Below are positions 52,301-64,000 of a stretch of 64,000 nt of DNA, piece by piece. A model generated the notes under the pieces. The model was given only the letters and a program-made list of their open reading frames with translations, did not search any database and was not told the origin of the DNA. Within the stretch, counting starts at the first letter, position 1, and every line of letters begins with the position of its first letter. A program made the position numbers and the translations under genes. The stretch lies in the NCBI GenBank assembly GCA_015657535.1, contig JADHZB010001995.1, positions 62,750 to 126,749 on the forward strand, in the 5' to 3' direction. The DNA comes from Nephromyces sp. MM_2019. Its lineage: Eukaryota; Apicomplexa; Aconoidasida; Nephromycida.

Positions 52301-55300
52301 AATTAGGTGTATACAAGGATATGAAAATGCAATAACAATGAGGTACCCTCTCAATAAAAAATTGGTATGTACACCTTGTCGCAAGAATTATTTTCAACAC
52401 ACAAAAAATCAAGATATTGAGTGTCTACCTTGCCCACCACTTACTTATACGGAGAGAGAAGGTTCAACATCCCTTTCAGATTGTAAAGTGAAGTTAGGTT
52501 ATTATTTGAAGTATACAGAAAACGGTTTCGATGAAACACAACTCATTGAACATGAAAAAACATATGATTACACATCTGATAAGACAAAAGAATATTGCAA
52601 TGTGGATGATTCAAAGCTTGCACACAACTCTGAATGGGTAACGCTCACGTTCACGAAAGATATAAATGAGTGTAAAATAGAATGTTTAAAGAGTCTATAT
52701 TGTACGGGTATAACATTTACAAATCGCATACTAACTCCTCACCATTTTGAGATAATGAGTGGTTACAAAAATTCAAAGACCTATTTTTACAAACCCTGTA
52801 AGCTCCATTTCTTTGGAAGAGATGTTACACATCATCATTCACTTGTACCTATTAATCTAAGTGATCATACACTAGGAAATCAATCAAAATCATGTGTTAT
52901 ATATAGTCACAACCGTGTTCAAATTTGGAAGGATTACATCCCTACTATCTGCCCTTTAAATTATTTATGCCCCTCACGATTTACATCAAGGAAGATACCC
53001 TGCCCAAATCATTCAATTACACTAAACTATGGTTCGTACAAACCTGCACATTGTTTGTGTGACCCAGGTATGGCTATTGTTTTATCGAATTCAGGTCCAA
53101 GTTGTAGGCCTTGTGATATTGGAAGCTATAAGAATACAACGGGTAATGTGGCATGTACGAGCTGTCCAGATAATCTAACAACCGAAACAATCGGTTCAAC
53201 CAGTATATATGAGTGTGCATGCTCTCCTGGGTATTATATGACCAAACCTGAAGGATCGAACTTACCCAAATCATTGATTGATTTGAATTATTCAATTGTA
53301 GGAAAACATACACACATTTCCGCAAGAAAAACACACACCTCAGGGTCTGCGGATAGCAGTGCAAAGGGTGCTGTGATTGTAATAGGAAAGTGTATTGAAT
53401 GCCCGATTGGTTATTATTGCAAGGGTAATTGGGAAGATAAGGAACGTACTACACACAGTACACCGCTTCGCTGTCATGATGGTGCTACAATCCCAAAGAG
53501 CACAAAGAATGCAGATTCAATTGATAAGTGTCTGTGTAAGCCTGGATATGGTTTTTCTCTAGGTCCAAATGGTGAAAAATTGTGTACAAAATGCAAGAGT
53601 GGAAAATTCAAAGAAATTGTAGAAAATTCACCCTGTACTGGTACATGTATAAGCTTTTCAAGCTCTCTAGAAGGTTCTATTTACAAGGAACAATGCTTCT
53701 GTGAAGTAGGAAGATATATGATTCGAGATTTTAAATTAAACACACTGCATTGCCAGGAATGCCCCAAAGGTGCGGTCTGCCCTGGTGGCCTAAGAGATGA
53801 AATACTGACAAAGATAAAGAATGATCAATTCTTTCATGATATAGATTTGAATGATCATAACTTACCCTATCCAAGAGCTGGTTTCTTTCTTATAACAAAA
53901 AATATTGATATACCAAAGAATTCATCTTCTTTCCTAGAATTAGATAATACTCCTGAACTACCAAGAAAATCAAAATTCTTATCTACGCAACACACACTTG
54001 ATATGGATCAAGATATGGATCCATCTAAGAAGTTATTTAGATCTCTTGAAGATAATCACAATGATGAAATTAACCTTTCTACAATTAAACAACACAGACA
54101 AGAGGAAGATATGAGTCATCCTCAAAAATCTTGGGATGTTTTGAATCATGAAAAAACATGGGTGAAATCAAATAAGTCTAGAAATAATCATCCTTGGTTG
54201 TTCAAGAAGAATATCTTAAATCCAAATAATGGTGTTATAAATATAACACAAACATTGGAGAATCCTATATATTCTTACCTAGAGAATGAACATCACGATA
54301 TAAACAGTGACAATAACTCAAGTCAATTCATGACCCTTGATCGTACCGTTGAAGTCTTACCATGCCCTACTCCGGGTCAATGTCAAGGTGGTCAAAATTC
54401 GGAGTGTCTAGAGGGATCAGTTGGATATTTGTGTGGTGATTGTGATGTAGGATATGAAAAGCCACACTTTGATAGTGTGTGTGAATCATGTACAAATATC
54501 TGGGTAAAATTTGGACGTTTTTTCATATCAAGAATTATTATATACGCCCTTGTATTTATACTTGTCTACTCATCATATAGTTCATCAAAGACTCCTATGT
54601 TAACACATGGCCCATTATTAAGGATATGGGTAAATTTTATAATATTAATGACTGTGTATGGTATGTCTCCAAGGAATACAAGTAGTGCACTCTCTAGTTA
54701 CAACAACCTCTATTATTTATTATTTTCATCTCCCCTATCACTCTCTACTTCCTATTTCCCAATTCGGTGCATTTTCCCACATATGGACTATGAAGCAAGT
54801 TGGTATATACAACGTTATATACAAATCTTATTACCATTTTTTGATTGTTTTATCTATACTTTAATTTGTGCTGCATATCTAAGTATTTATCATCTGATCA
54901 ATACAAAGGATTTGAAAAAAACAGAAAAAGCTATAAGTTCAGCACAAGAAAGACTAATAAACATTAAACCACCATCTCTACAATCAAATTACACACTATC
55001 AAATTTACAAAGCATATCTCCACATGGTAGATCAAGACAAATAAATTCTTCAGATACACTCACAAGGGAGAAAATAACCAATAGCATAGAGCAAACCTTA
55101 TCACAGGTATTGCTCGGTCATTTAAGATACATCTATATTCCCAATACTAAAATTAGTAAGAAGATTATGATCTTCTTCCAAGATATGTTAGCTCCTATAA
55201 TTGTTATATTTTTCTTGTATATACCGGTTTTACCATTGGAAGCGGCTCAATTATTTTGGTGTAGACAACTTCAAAAAAGTGATCAATCTTCTTTACACCC

Positions 55301-57344
55301 ATTCATCTTATATCATCTACCCAGCAAACAGTGCCAACCATCTGATTACACTTATCTGATTGGATTTATCATATCTATAACACTGTACGTACTCAATCTC
55401 GCAGTACTAGTCGCTGTATATATATATGTAATGTTTCAAAAGAATAATAAGAAGGCTATTAGACCCTTTCAATTTCTTTTTATTGGTTATAAAGTACACT
55501 ATATACAATATGAATTCATAAATTTGCTAAGAAAATTGCTTATACTATCATTCTTGTCTATGGTAACATCTTTTAATCCAAGAGGCGCATCTGAGATATT
55601 TCGAGTTCTTTTAAGTTTATTCATCAATTCAATAGCCCTTATTTCACACACACTACTCCAACCTATGGATATAAGGAGTTATTCTCTCTTAAACCGTGCG
55701 GAACAGTATTCACTATTGGTAAATATCACTACTGGTTTAGTGCTACAGGGTGCATATGTATTCAACTTCTTTGACTATATTGGCCTTATACCCATTGTAT
55801 TAACCTTGATGCTTCACTTTTGGATGTTTTGGACACTCCTTGTAGAGTCAGGAAGATTTGTATTAATGAGGCCATCCATCATGAAATCACCATTACCATG
55901 GTCCCTATATTACTACATTTCTCGTTTGTTTGCGCGTATGTACACAAAAGGTACACCCCAGATATATTACAATTACCTTACAAAAGATATAATTCTTGAA
56001 GCCGCCTATGAACCTGTTTGGTGGGATTTTGGTGGATTATTCTTCAAACACAATAAACATAGGAAATACTTTACTCTCAATAGGAAGATGAGAGAATATT
56101 TTTGTTCTTGTATAGCCGAATCTATGTACTATCTAGCCCTCACCTTAAAGAAGAATGATGTCCCAGGAAATTGGCTTGATTTTACCTTCCGCTATGCATT
56201 TGTGTATTGTTATTGGTATCGCCACCAACCATGTGATATGAATGAGAGCAGATTACCTAGAGATGTTGAAGAGTTGATTTCTCTAGTTCCAATTGATTTT
56301 TCACAATTATTTTCTGATATTAGTGATAGCGCGCTAGAAGATGCCATGCCTTCAAAAGATCAAAGTAAGTACATTGCACTCAAAAAGAAGTCTATACACT
56401 CACTAAAGACAGGTTTAAACCTTGATAACAAGGACATCGGAGATAAATTATCAGCTATAGAATCTATTTCAGATCTTATGATCTCAGAAAACATATACAA
56501 TGAAGCACCCATAACACTCTCAGAGTTAGCGGTGGCTGTACAGTCGCTGAGATACATCAGCGCGGATAAACTCTTCCAATTACATCTCTGCTATGAAGAG
56601 AAGCTATACAAAAAAGAGAATCCATTGACACAAAAACTTCTAAAAGAGTCTAAAGAGTTACACACACGTATAGAAAATCTCAATGAGATGTTAATAGATC
56701 TTATTGGGACTGATAATTCTGCTTTGAGTTCTGATATCGATCCAAAATGTATTCTAGATTTTTCTGATAGCTTAGATACACTCCGCGAAATCTCTAATGA
56801 AAAACAGAAAGTTCGAGAACAGATTGAGAAATTCAAGATTGACATACGCCGTGAGAGAGCTGCTAATGCACTAGCCTTGCAGATCAAAATAAATCTTTTG
56901 AAGGATAAAGACACAACCACAGAAAATAAAACGAATGAGATTGACAAGAATAAGGAGCTAAAGAAACTATCAGAAACTCAAGAAAAACGTTATGTTGAAT
57001 CAGTTTTAGGGAATGAAGATAAAGGTACTAGGTTTAACCTGAGGAAACGTGTTAAGAAACCACAAGCCGAACCTAAGGAAAGTTCGAGTGTAGCTACACC
57101 CCTTTTGACAGATTTCTTAAATTACACACAAATGAATAACATATTAGGAAATTTTTCGGGCGATAATCAACCTAAGAAAATTGCTAATAGAAAGACTATT
57201 AACCTCAAGAAGAATTTAGTAGCGAAAGAATCATTTGTTGAGAAGACACACAAGCCTAATATCGATCAATACAAGCATCCTAAAGATGTAGAAGATGAGA
57301 AATTCATGGATGAACAAACAATCAATCCTTTCTTTGAAGAATAA
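37592..57344 (+). CDS. Giant secreted/multipass protein: CWC-module repeats, GCC2/GCC3 repeats, PAN/Apple-like, polytopic membrane domain
   Basis: Exon 1 (37592-37676) is a signal peptide ([19 protein letters not shown]). Some 25 further exons (from 38086) carry modules ending in C-W-C plus a G-I-G-x-hydrophobic-x-G tail, e.g. [63 protein letters not shown]. Most exon starts encode Gly-Pro across a phase-1 junction. 48497-49990 looks propeller-like ([10 protein letters not shown] and similar). Cysteine repeats ([32 protein letters not shown]) run from 50050 into the final 5-kb exon (52306-57344). That exon holds a PAN/Apple-like segment (about 52580-52910), more GCC2/GCC3 repeats, nine or ten hydrophobic helices (about 54515-55850), and a cytosolic K/E-rich coiled-coil tail. 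Similar proteins are annotated in apicomplexans as GCC2/GCC3-domain proteins. One gene is assumed; a split is possible. Confidence 0.75.
46156..46181. repeat. (TA)n microsatellite in intron
   Basis: An uninterrupted run of about twelve TA dinucleotides in an intron of the giant gene. A second, longer run sits at 46339-46367 just before the exon starting at about 46386. Confidence 0.9.
46728..47055. repeat. TG-rich degenerate tandem repeats in intron
   Basis: Imperfect units of about 18-24 nt of the form ATGTGTGTGGGGTTT repeated more than ten times on the plus strand. The enclosing intron is flanked by exons ending SRLG (46549) and starting GLNTNQ (47134). The minus-strand open frame over it is only a repeat artefact. 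Confidence 0.85.
47340..47620. repeat. CA-rich tandem repeats in intron
   Basis: Units close to ACACACACTCAA, 12-14 nt, repeated about fifteen times after the exon ending LIFK (about 47330). The plus strand is CA here, whereas the preceding repeat intron is TG. Confidence 0.9.
50287..50450. repeat. TG-rich repeat in intron after VPCPEG
   Basis: GTGTGTGTTTGTGT-type sequence starting directly at the GTATGT donor. It stays open in all three plus frames, so conceptual translations give Val/Cys-rich strings that are not real protein. A pure (TG)n run lies in the next intron at 50880-50903. Confidence 0.9.
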
Positions 57345-57825
57345 ATAATCTTGTTTACGTGAGGATATTGAAAGTAATCCATTTTATTCAATAGAAAAAA
57401 GAGTATACACACACTTTCGTTATTAACTTTTGAAGAAATTTAAAATATTAAGTGTATGTACACCAAAATAAATTTATTTTATTTTTCCCCCCTAGTCGGA
57501 AATCTTAAATTTTTTAGGAATTGTAATAAATCTTAGAAATACTTATAATAATAATGAACAAATCTTAGTATATATAGTGTATATCATAAATGATCATATT
57601 ATCTATAATTAATAAATATTCTATGACGGCTCAGATGTTACAATATTAGCATATATATATATATATGTGTTTGGGTATATGATTATGTGGAGAATCAACT
57701 ATATGGGGTTTGATTATGCTACTTTAACGGTAAATAAGACGTTGAAAATTGGATTATGAAAATATATATATATTTGGAAAAAATTATTTTTGTGTGTGAC
57801 TTTTGTATTTATTAATTTACTCAGA
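57345..57825. other. Convergent 3' spacer
   Basis: Lies between the TAA of the giant gene and the TRMO stop on the opposite strand. AT-rich, with a TA/TG run at 57649-57674. No terminator-like hairpin was seen. Confidence 0.5.
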
Positions 57826-60800
57826 TTAATCTTGCTCATGAAACATCGTAGGTATTAGATTTTGGATAGCCTTAAGCCATTTCTCTGTTCTTGAACGATA
57901 GGGTGTTGTGTGTGTACTTCCTTCATTTGAAGTGTTCACATTAAGTTTGTTTAACTCGTCATTTTTTTCTAAGATTTGTAATTTATATGGTATTAAGTAT
58001 AATAAGCATATACTCATATTTATTCAGATTTATGATAAAAAATAATACACATTATATAGATTTCTAAAACATTAAAGAATTACACCAACACTTTGGCGTA
58101 TGCACTTTTCTAAAGATCAGTATAAAGTGAGTTAAATTGATACTAGAAATAATTCAGTACCTATGATACATATAATACACCCACGCAACAATGAATACCC
58201 ATAGACATAATGCACCAACACAACAATGCACACACACACAATATACCCTAACAGCAATGCACACATATACACACAAATCCTTCCTTACAGTAATATACAT
58301 ACATACACACAATACACCCTCATAGGAATAAACACAAATAAACCCTCATATCAATAGATATAACATCTATTAAATAGAAACACACACACACATTATCACA
58401 GGAAAAGTATAACTGACTGTGTATAAGTACACGTAAGACACGTATGAATGGTTGTAATTGAATAGGCTCATCAAATGTTTGAGATGTGTGTTTATAAACA
58501 ACTTCCACAGTCAAAATATTTATTGCAAATACACCGTTTTGATGGTGTATGAGGCTATGTATTGATCGAGTGTCTAAACGAAGTGTTTCTTTTATTAATT
58601 TCATCATATTCTATAAATATATATATTGTTATTATTTTTTTTTATAAATGTGTAGATGAGTACATACACAAGAGTATGTTTGATCTAAACATGTTACACA
58701 CACACGAGTATTTTATATGGATGTGTTTTACACAAAATAGTTTATTTAATAAAATTGTTTTCCTATATATAATTATGCCTGCTTATTTGTTATATATACA
58801 ATATGGTGTATAAGTGAGCCTAACGTACATATGTGTAATGTATACATATGTGTGTGTGTATAGAGTAATTTTGAGTAAGTGATACATAGTAGTGTTTGGA
58901 TATGTTTTAATTAGGACTGTGTGGTTGATATATATATGTATGTAGTTATGTATGTATTTATGTGCTTGTGTAGGTGTTGTGAGTGTATGTTTTAGATGAA
59001 TGTGTGTGTAGATATATATATATGTATTTATATTAATATATCAAGCTACCAAGTGCATATTTGTTTATAAAAATGTGTATATATCGTTTTTATGATTATA
59101 TATTAGATGTGTGAGTATATATTTAGTTTAATATGTGGGTGATTAATTTAATAGTATGAATGTATGTCTGTAATATAATTGTGTGTAGAAATAATTTTAA
59201 AAACTCACGCATATTTCTTGATCAGATTTAAGGATTGAATTAAGGTCGATGTATGAGGCAAAAGAAAAGTATACCTATAAATAAATTTTCATTTATTAAC
59301 AAATTTATACTTTGGTGTGTGTAAATTTAAATTGTTATAAATAATATATACCTTATATTATGTGTCTAGAGCTACATTGGGTTGTGTATACACATTGTAT
59401 TTATAATATGTATATATTGTTATGATGTCTATATATTTTTATGATGTTTATATGTATTTACTTTAAGGGGTGTTGAGGAGGAAGGTGTGTAATTTGTAGG
59501 TGAGAGAGTTCTCTCACTAATTAATTGATTTAGTGTAGATTGTGAGGTTATCCATTCAGGTAGAGTAAGTTCATCAATATTCAAACCTACACACATTTGA
59601 AAAATATAAACTCTTAAAGAGTTTACACATATCTAGATTATATAATATATACACACACACACACGTACAAACATACAAAAATTTCAGGTACACATACCTA
59701 TAAACACAAATACACTTAGATAAAACCTAAATATACACCTACATGCACTCATACACACACACATATATACACATAAATACACACACTTATGCACATACTT
59801 ACACACACACTTACACACACACTTACACACACACTTACACACACACTTACACACACACATACACACACACTTACACACACACTTACACACACACATATGC
59901 ACGCAAAATCATTTATAATGAATACAAAAGGTTACCATAAAAAGAAGGTTCATAGCCCTCGATTGAAATTATGGGTGTGCCATCAATCATATCAATCCCT
60001 AAATATAAATTTTAAAATAATTAAGATGTGTGTGTACACACACACACATATATACATACACATAGATGCAAACGCACAGAGACACAGACATACGTACATA
60101 CCTATATACATGCACGCATATACAAACATACTTGCACACACACATACACACCTTTAAAACGGTTATATAAATATGCATACATTCAGAAAGTTTATAAATT
60201 ATTAAACCTGAGATATCAATGAGCTTAGAGAGCTTGTCAATTTTATCAATCTTACACACAGATAGTCCTATGGGATCTATATAAGCCATATATACACATA
60301 ATTAAGAGTAGTGTGTAAAATGTATAATGTGTGTGTGTGTGTAAATTTAATTGTATTAAAATTTTACACAAATATTACTTGGACGATGAGGAGATCTAGT
60401 GGAAAATACACCCGATGTTTTACCCCCCAATTTAGGTGGTTTTACCTACCAACAGAAAATATACACACATATACAAACACACGTATAAATAGAGAAAATT
60501 GCATACAAAATTACATAAAAATATGCACACTCAAGAGTACATGTAAATACACACATACAAATATACAAAAACATATGTACATACACATGTATATATACAT
60601 GTATATACACGTACACAAACTCACATACACATATATATATATATATATGGGCACACACACACGTGTTTGAGTAAAAATACAAATATGAATCCTGACCATG
60701 CTCTTTATGTTTGCCCTTAGTTCAGTATGCTGGAATATACACACACACAGAATATATGATAAATAAAAGCATAAAAATATACACACATTTATCTACACAT

Positions 60801-61905
60801 GCACACTCACTCACTCTCTCAAATACACACACACACACACATTGTATGAATACCCAAAGTTCAAATACACCCAGATGACTCTATGTACGTCAGTTATAGC
60901 ACACACATACCGATATCACACACACATCATAACATAATAAAATTAAAATTGAAAGTTTTGCATACATATCAAACAATACACATGTGGTATAGATGTAGAT
61001 AAAATGTGTAAAGGATGTGTGTAATGTAATTACCTTATTGTCATGAAAGGCAAATATAACTATAGCATGTGAATAACCAGTCAAATTATTCAGCCAATCC
61101 TATACGTAAACATACACACATCACATTACACACATATTACCTATACACTAAAAATTGTACACACATCACACACACTCATTACATGCTCATGCACAACACC
61201 TAAAACATTGCATAAACACACACCCACACAACCGACACAACACCGACACAACACACATAACATCCACACAATACCCTCACATACACACCCACAAACACAC
61301 ACACAACACCCACACACACATAACACCCACATGCTCACAACACACACACACACACACACACAACACACAAACACCATAGAAACACTGTGGTACATACTGT
61401 GTGTTTGTAAATATAAGTATCAGACCTCATCCATATCCTTTCTTAATATAAGTTGTCCCGTGCTTGAGGGAACTAGGCCACTTTGCCTCGGCGTCCCCCA
61501 TTTCTCCTTATAACAACTTGCCAGTCTGCCTATATAACTCAAATGTGTGTAGGCATTTGGGTATGTAGTTGGGGTATAGGGAGGAATGTTTGTTTGTAAA
61601 TCTGTCAAGGTAGTTGTGCATGTGTGTGTGTCGCCGTGAATATGTGTGTGTGTGTCGTTGTGAGTATGTGTGTGTGTGTCATTGTGAGTATGTGTTTGTG
61701 TTTCGTTGTGAGTATGTATGTGTGTGTCGTTGTGAGTATGTGAGTGTGTGTTGTTGTTAGCCATAGCGTCTGTGATTGTGTGTGTGTAGGGCTCAACTAT
61801 ACTATCAGGGTGTGTTGCTAGATCATCATCATTTGTTATCTTGTGTGTGTAATGTACATCATTGCTATTGGTAGTATTGATGTGTGTGTTTATTTTGCAA
61901 CTTAA
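57826..61905 (-). CDS. TRMO: TRMO/TsaA-like tRNA (N6-threonylcarbamoyladenosine-37-N6) methyltransferase
   Basis: TRMO uses SAM to N6-methylate t6A37, giving m6t6A37, in certain tRNAs. About eleven exons can be traced downward: SYIGRLASCYKEKWGTPRQS and GLVPSSTGQLIL (to 61426), DWLNNLTGYSHAIVIFAFHD (about 61033-61098), HTELRANIKSM, VKPPKLGGKTSGVFSTRSPH, DPIGLSVCKIDKIDKL, IDMIDGTPIISIEGYEPSFY, LNIDELTLPEW, SYIDLNSILKSDQEIC, and ETLRLDTRSIHSLIHHQNGV followed by VFAINILTVEV. The last exon ends SRTEKWLKAIQNLIPTMFH. These match the family motifs IGxxRSxFxEKxGxPRQPGL, SHxWxxFxFH, RPPxxGGxxxGVFxTRSPHRPNP, DxxDGTPxLDIKPY and DxRS. The start is uncertain: an ATG at 61764 or an upstream exon continuing to about 61905. 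The N-terminus is Thr/His/Asn-rich, encoded by CA repeats. The junction to the last exon is unresolved. Confidence 0.82.
59798..59895. repeat. 12-nt CA minisatellite in TRMO intron
   Basis: About eight copies of TTACACACACAC, one with TT changed to AT, inside an intron between the exons ending at PSFYG and starting LNIDEL. It is open in several frames on both strands, so ORFs predicted over it are artefacts. Confidence 0.92.
61614..61760. repeat. 24-nt TG minisatellite, probably coding in TRMO
   Basis: About six copies of a unit close to GTGTGTGTCGTTGTGAGTAT on the plus strand, 24 nt each, so the length is a multiple of three. On the minus strand it reads [12 protein letters not shown] octapeptides in frame with the TRMO catalytic exon. 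The unit copies differ by few bases. Confidence 0.88.
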
Positions 61906-63264
61906 GGGAGTTCATAGCACATTATAAATAGTATATAAGCTAAAGGTAAAATTATAAGTGGACTAGAATTTTAAATGAGGCATGTGTGTATATTTTAGGA
62001 AAATTATGTGCAGATTGTGTAGATTGTGTGTAAATTGTGAAAAATTTGTGTCATATTACATTCGGGGTAAAATTTGTATAGGGAGCACAAGTAAAACATT
62101 TTTTACTTAGTATTTTCACACATGTGTGTTTGTTTATACTAGCTAATTCATATTTGTTACGTTTCAACTTTTCCAAGTGTACATTTTGAGTTTATGTTGT
62201 TAAATTTACCTCTTGTTCGAACAAACTTTAATTACATTTTTACACACCAATTACACACTAAATTATATGAAATTATATATAAACACTACATTACATATTA
62301 TGCTTGATAACCTCAAGTTTTTTGAATTTATAAAATCTAATTACACAGATTACTACTTCACACTATGAAAGTTTACAACAACATTTTACAGTCTAATGAA
62401 TGTATTCAATACACACACTTACACTAATAATTGAATATGTTAAGGTATACTACTATACGACACACATACACATTAATAATAAGTATGTAACATACAATTC
62501 ACACCTGAACCCATTAATAATAAATATCTAACAAATGTATACAATTACACATATATTTATATATAAAGATATGTACACACAAATAGACACTACGATATTA
62601 CATATATAAATATATAAAAACTCATACACACTTGCACCCTACAAACACAAATATAATACTTTTAAAAAATTAAATATATAATAATTATTCAATTCAAGCC
62701 ATTTAAAAACAATTAATTTATTTGTTGAAATGTGTATATTAAAGCAAAGTTTAGAAATATAAAAGTACTAGAAATCACTGTTAAAATGCTTACAAAATTG
62801 TACTAGAAATTTATGTGTGTAGAGAAATGTTTATATATGAATATAATGCTTAGAAATGTTTATGTACTAGAAAATCATTGTTGAATTATGTACAATATCG
62901 TGCTAGAAATATGTGTATAAAAACATGTATATATATTAAAGCCACAAATACTAAAATCATATTTAAAAGATATAAAAAGGTGTATAAAAATTAGTTTGAA
63001 ATAGTAAGCATGCGCTAATAAAAGTATGTAAAATAAATTTACATTGAATTTCTTTACAAAACCACTAGAAAGTGTAGTCTTAAATAAACAACTACATTTA
63101 ATAAATAAAACTAATAAAATTTATTTAAACAAAAATATAATTTAATTGAAATTGTTGACAAAAATATATATTTTTACACACGTGTAAAAAATATTTTATA
63201 AATTAAATACACATATACACACTTGTTAAGATTAAACACAAATATATACTAATACACATACACA
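61906..63264. other. AT-rich divergent intergenic region
   Basis: Lies between TRMO (minus) and a putative RRM gene (plus). It is extremely AT-rich with scattered ACACA. It may contain a first non-coding or short coding exon of TRMO (a possible GT donor near 62200 on the minus strand), but nothing firm. Confidence 0.45.
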
Positions 63265-63336
63265 ATGTCAGATTCAATGTATACAGATACAACTACACGT
63301 TGTTTTGTCAAGAATATCTCAAGTGGTGTAAAAGAG
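63265..63336 (+). CDS. First exon of a possible RRM (RNA-recognition motif) protein
   Basis: A 24-codon exon begins at ATG 63265 (MSDSMYTDTTTRCFVKNISS) and ends before a GTATAA donor. The segment RCFVKNISSGVKE looks like the RNP2 strand and first helix of an RRM. The usual form is R-L-F-V-K-N-L-P, as at the start of Mrd1/RBM19-type proteins. No continuation exon was found before the window ends, so the call rests on a single short match. Confidence 0.3.
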
Positions 63337-64000
63337 GTATAATTTTGTATAACATAATTCATTTTTATGTAAATGTGTATAGCCAAAATATCTATAAACA
63401 TATATTTATATATACACAGACTTATAACTAACCTTATCAATCCATAATTACAAATATATATTTGCACAAATATGTACATATATAGGAATTTATATAGTTA
63501 GCTACGCATACACATACAAAAACATATGTATCTCATGTAAGCCTATATATAAAACCAATTTACATATAAACATTTATTCATTAACACAAACACACACATA
63601 TATGCATGTATATATATATATATATATATAACACTGATTATTAGAATAAAGTTTATTAATATTTCAATATAAAGTTTCAAAAATTGAAATTTCATTAATT
63701 AAGACTTATTTTACTCAAACAAAATATTTATATAATTACACATTTTAACACTAATTACACACAACACATAAATTATGTAAAATTAATTATATTTAATATA
63801 TAATTCATATATTGTAAAATAAATTCACAAATTTAAACACATTTTTCATATTAAATCAAAATTTCAAACTATTTTTTAATATATTATCGAACATATAATA
63901 AATTTTAATATTCAAATTACACACACACTAGTATCTAATTATACATTGATAAGATGTATATTTAGATATATGTATAATTATACGCACATACATATATATA
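63337..64000. other. Low-complexity AT/CA sequence to window end
   Basis: Probably the first intron of the RRM-like gene or intergenic DNA. Contains a (TA)n run at about 63608-63631. No exon was recognised. Confidence 0.4.

Noticed and set aside
59798..59895. CRISPR-like or telomeric repeat array
   Set aside because: The units are 12-nt CA repeats without unique spacers and do not match apicomplexan telomere repeats (TTTAGGG type). It is an ordinary minisatellite.

Overview
The window is nuclear DNA of an apicoplast-bearing alveolate, most likely an apicomplexan. The reasons are: strongly AT-rich sequence; genes split by many AT-rich GT-AG introns; a plastid-type DXS and a DUF760 protein, both with bipartite-looking leaders; a huge cysteine-rich GCC2/GCC3 surface protein; and an FHA + RING-CH protein of alveolate type. 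I cannot name the genus. Intergenic gaps of 0.7-2.4 kb and the dense CA/TG microsatellites make it less compact than a typical piroplasm. Gene models below were assembled by hand from exon similarity, splice dinucleotides and phase agreement, so exact junctions are provisional.

Left third (1-24.1 kb), housekeeping and organelle genes: mitochondrial Fe-S scaffold NFU1 (minus, cut by the window edge); a homeodomain-like + TFIIS-N-domain protein resembling plant LUMINIDEPENDENS (plus); a small RING-like zinc protein (minus); DXS, first enzyme of the apicoplast MEP isoprenoid pathway (minus); a full-length two-domain MTHFR (plus); an unrecognised multi-exon protein (plus); a secreted beta-sandwich/lectin-like protein (minus); and an FHA-RINGv protein (minus).

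Middle (24.1-37.6 kb): a gene-poor stretch containing a decayed non-LTR retrotransposon reverse transcriptase (about 26.8-29.0 kb) that ends some 200 bp before an intact tRNA-Leu(UAA). It is followed by NAA20 (NatB catalytic subunit), a mitochondrial TCAIM-like protein (DUF4460/DUF4461), an mL53-like mitoribosomal protein and a plastid DUF760 protein.

Right (37.6-64 kb): one gene of about 20 kb (37592-57344) encodes a giant secreted/membrane protein. It has a signal peptide, about a dozen exon-delimited modules with a Cys-Trp-Cys signature, a propeller-like region, GCC2/GCC3-type cysteine repeats, a PAN/Apple-like segment, nine or ten transmembrane helices and a cytosolic coiled-coil tail. 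From about 44.3 kb to the end, introns, intergenic DNA and even exons are loaded with CA/TG repeats whose strand polarity flips in blocks. TRMO (tRNA t6A37 methyltransferase) lies on the minus strand inside this domain and appears to carry a translated CA minisatellite. A possible RRM protein begins at 63265 and runs off the end.

The items I rate highest are the exon-modular giant protein, the decayed LINE beside the tRNA gene, the TRMO gene with a coding minisatellite, the LUMINIDEPENDENS-like architecture, and signs of introns of only 21-23 nt.
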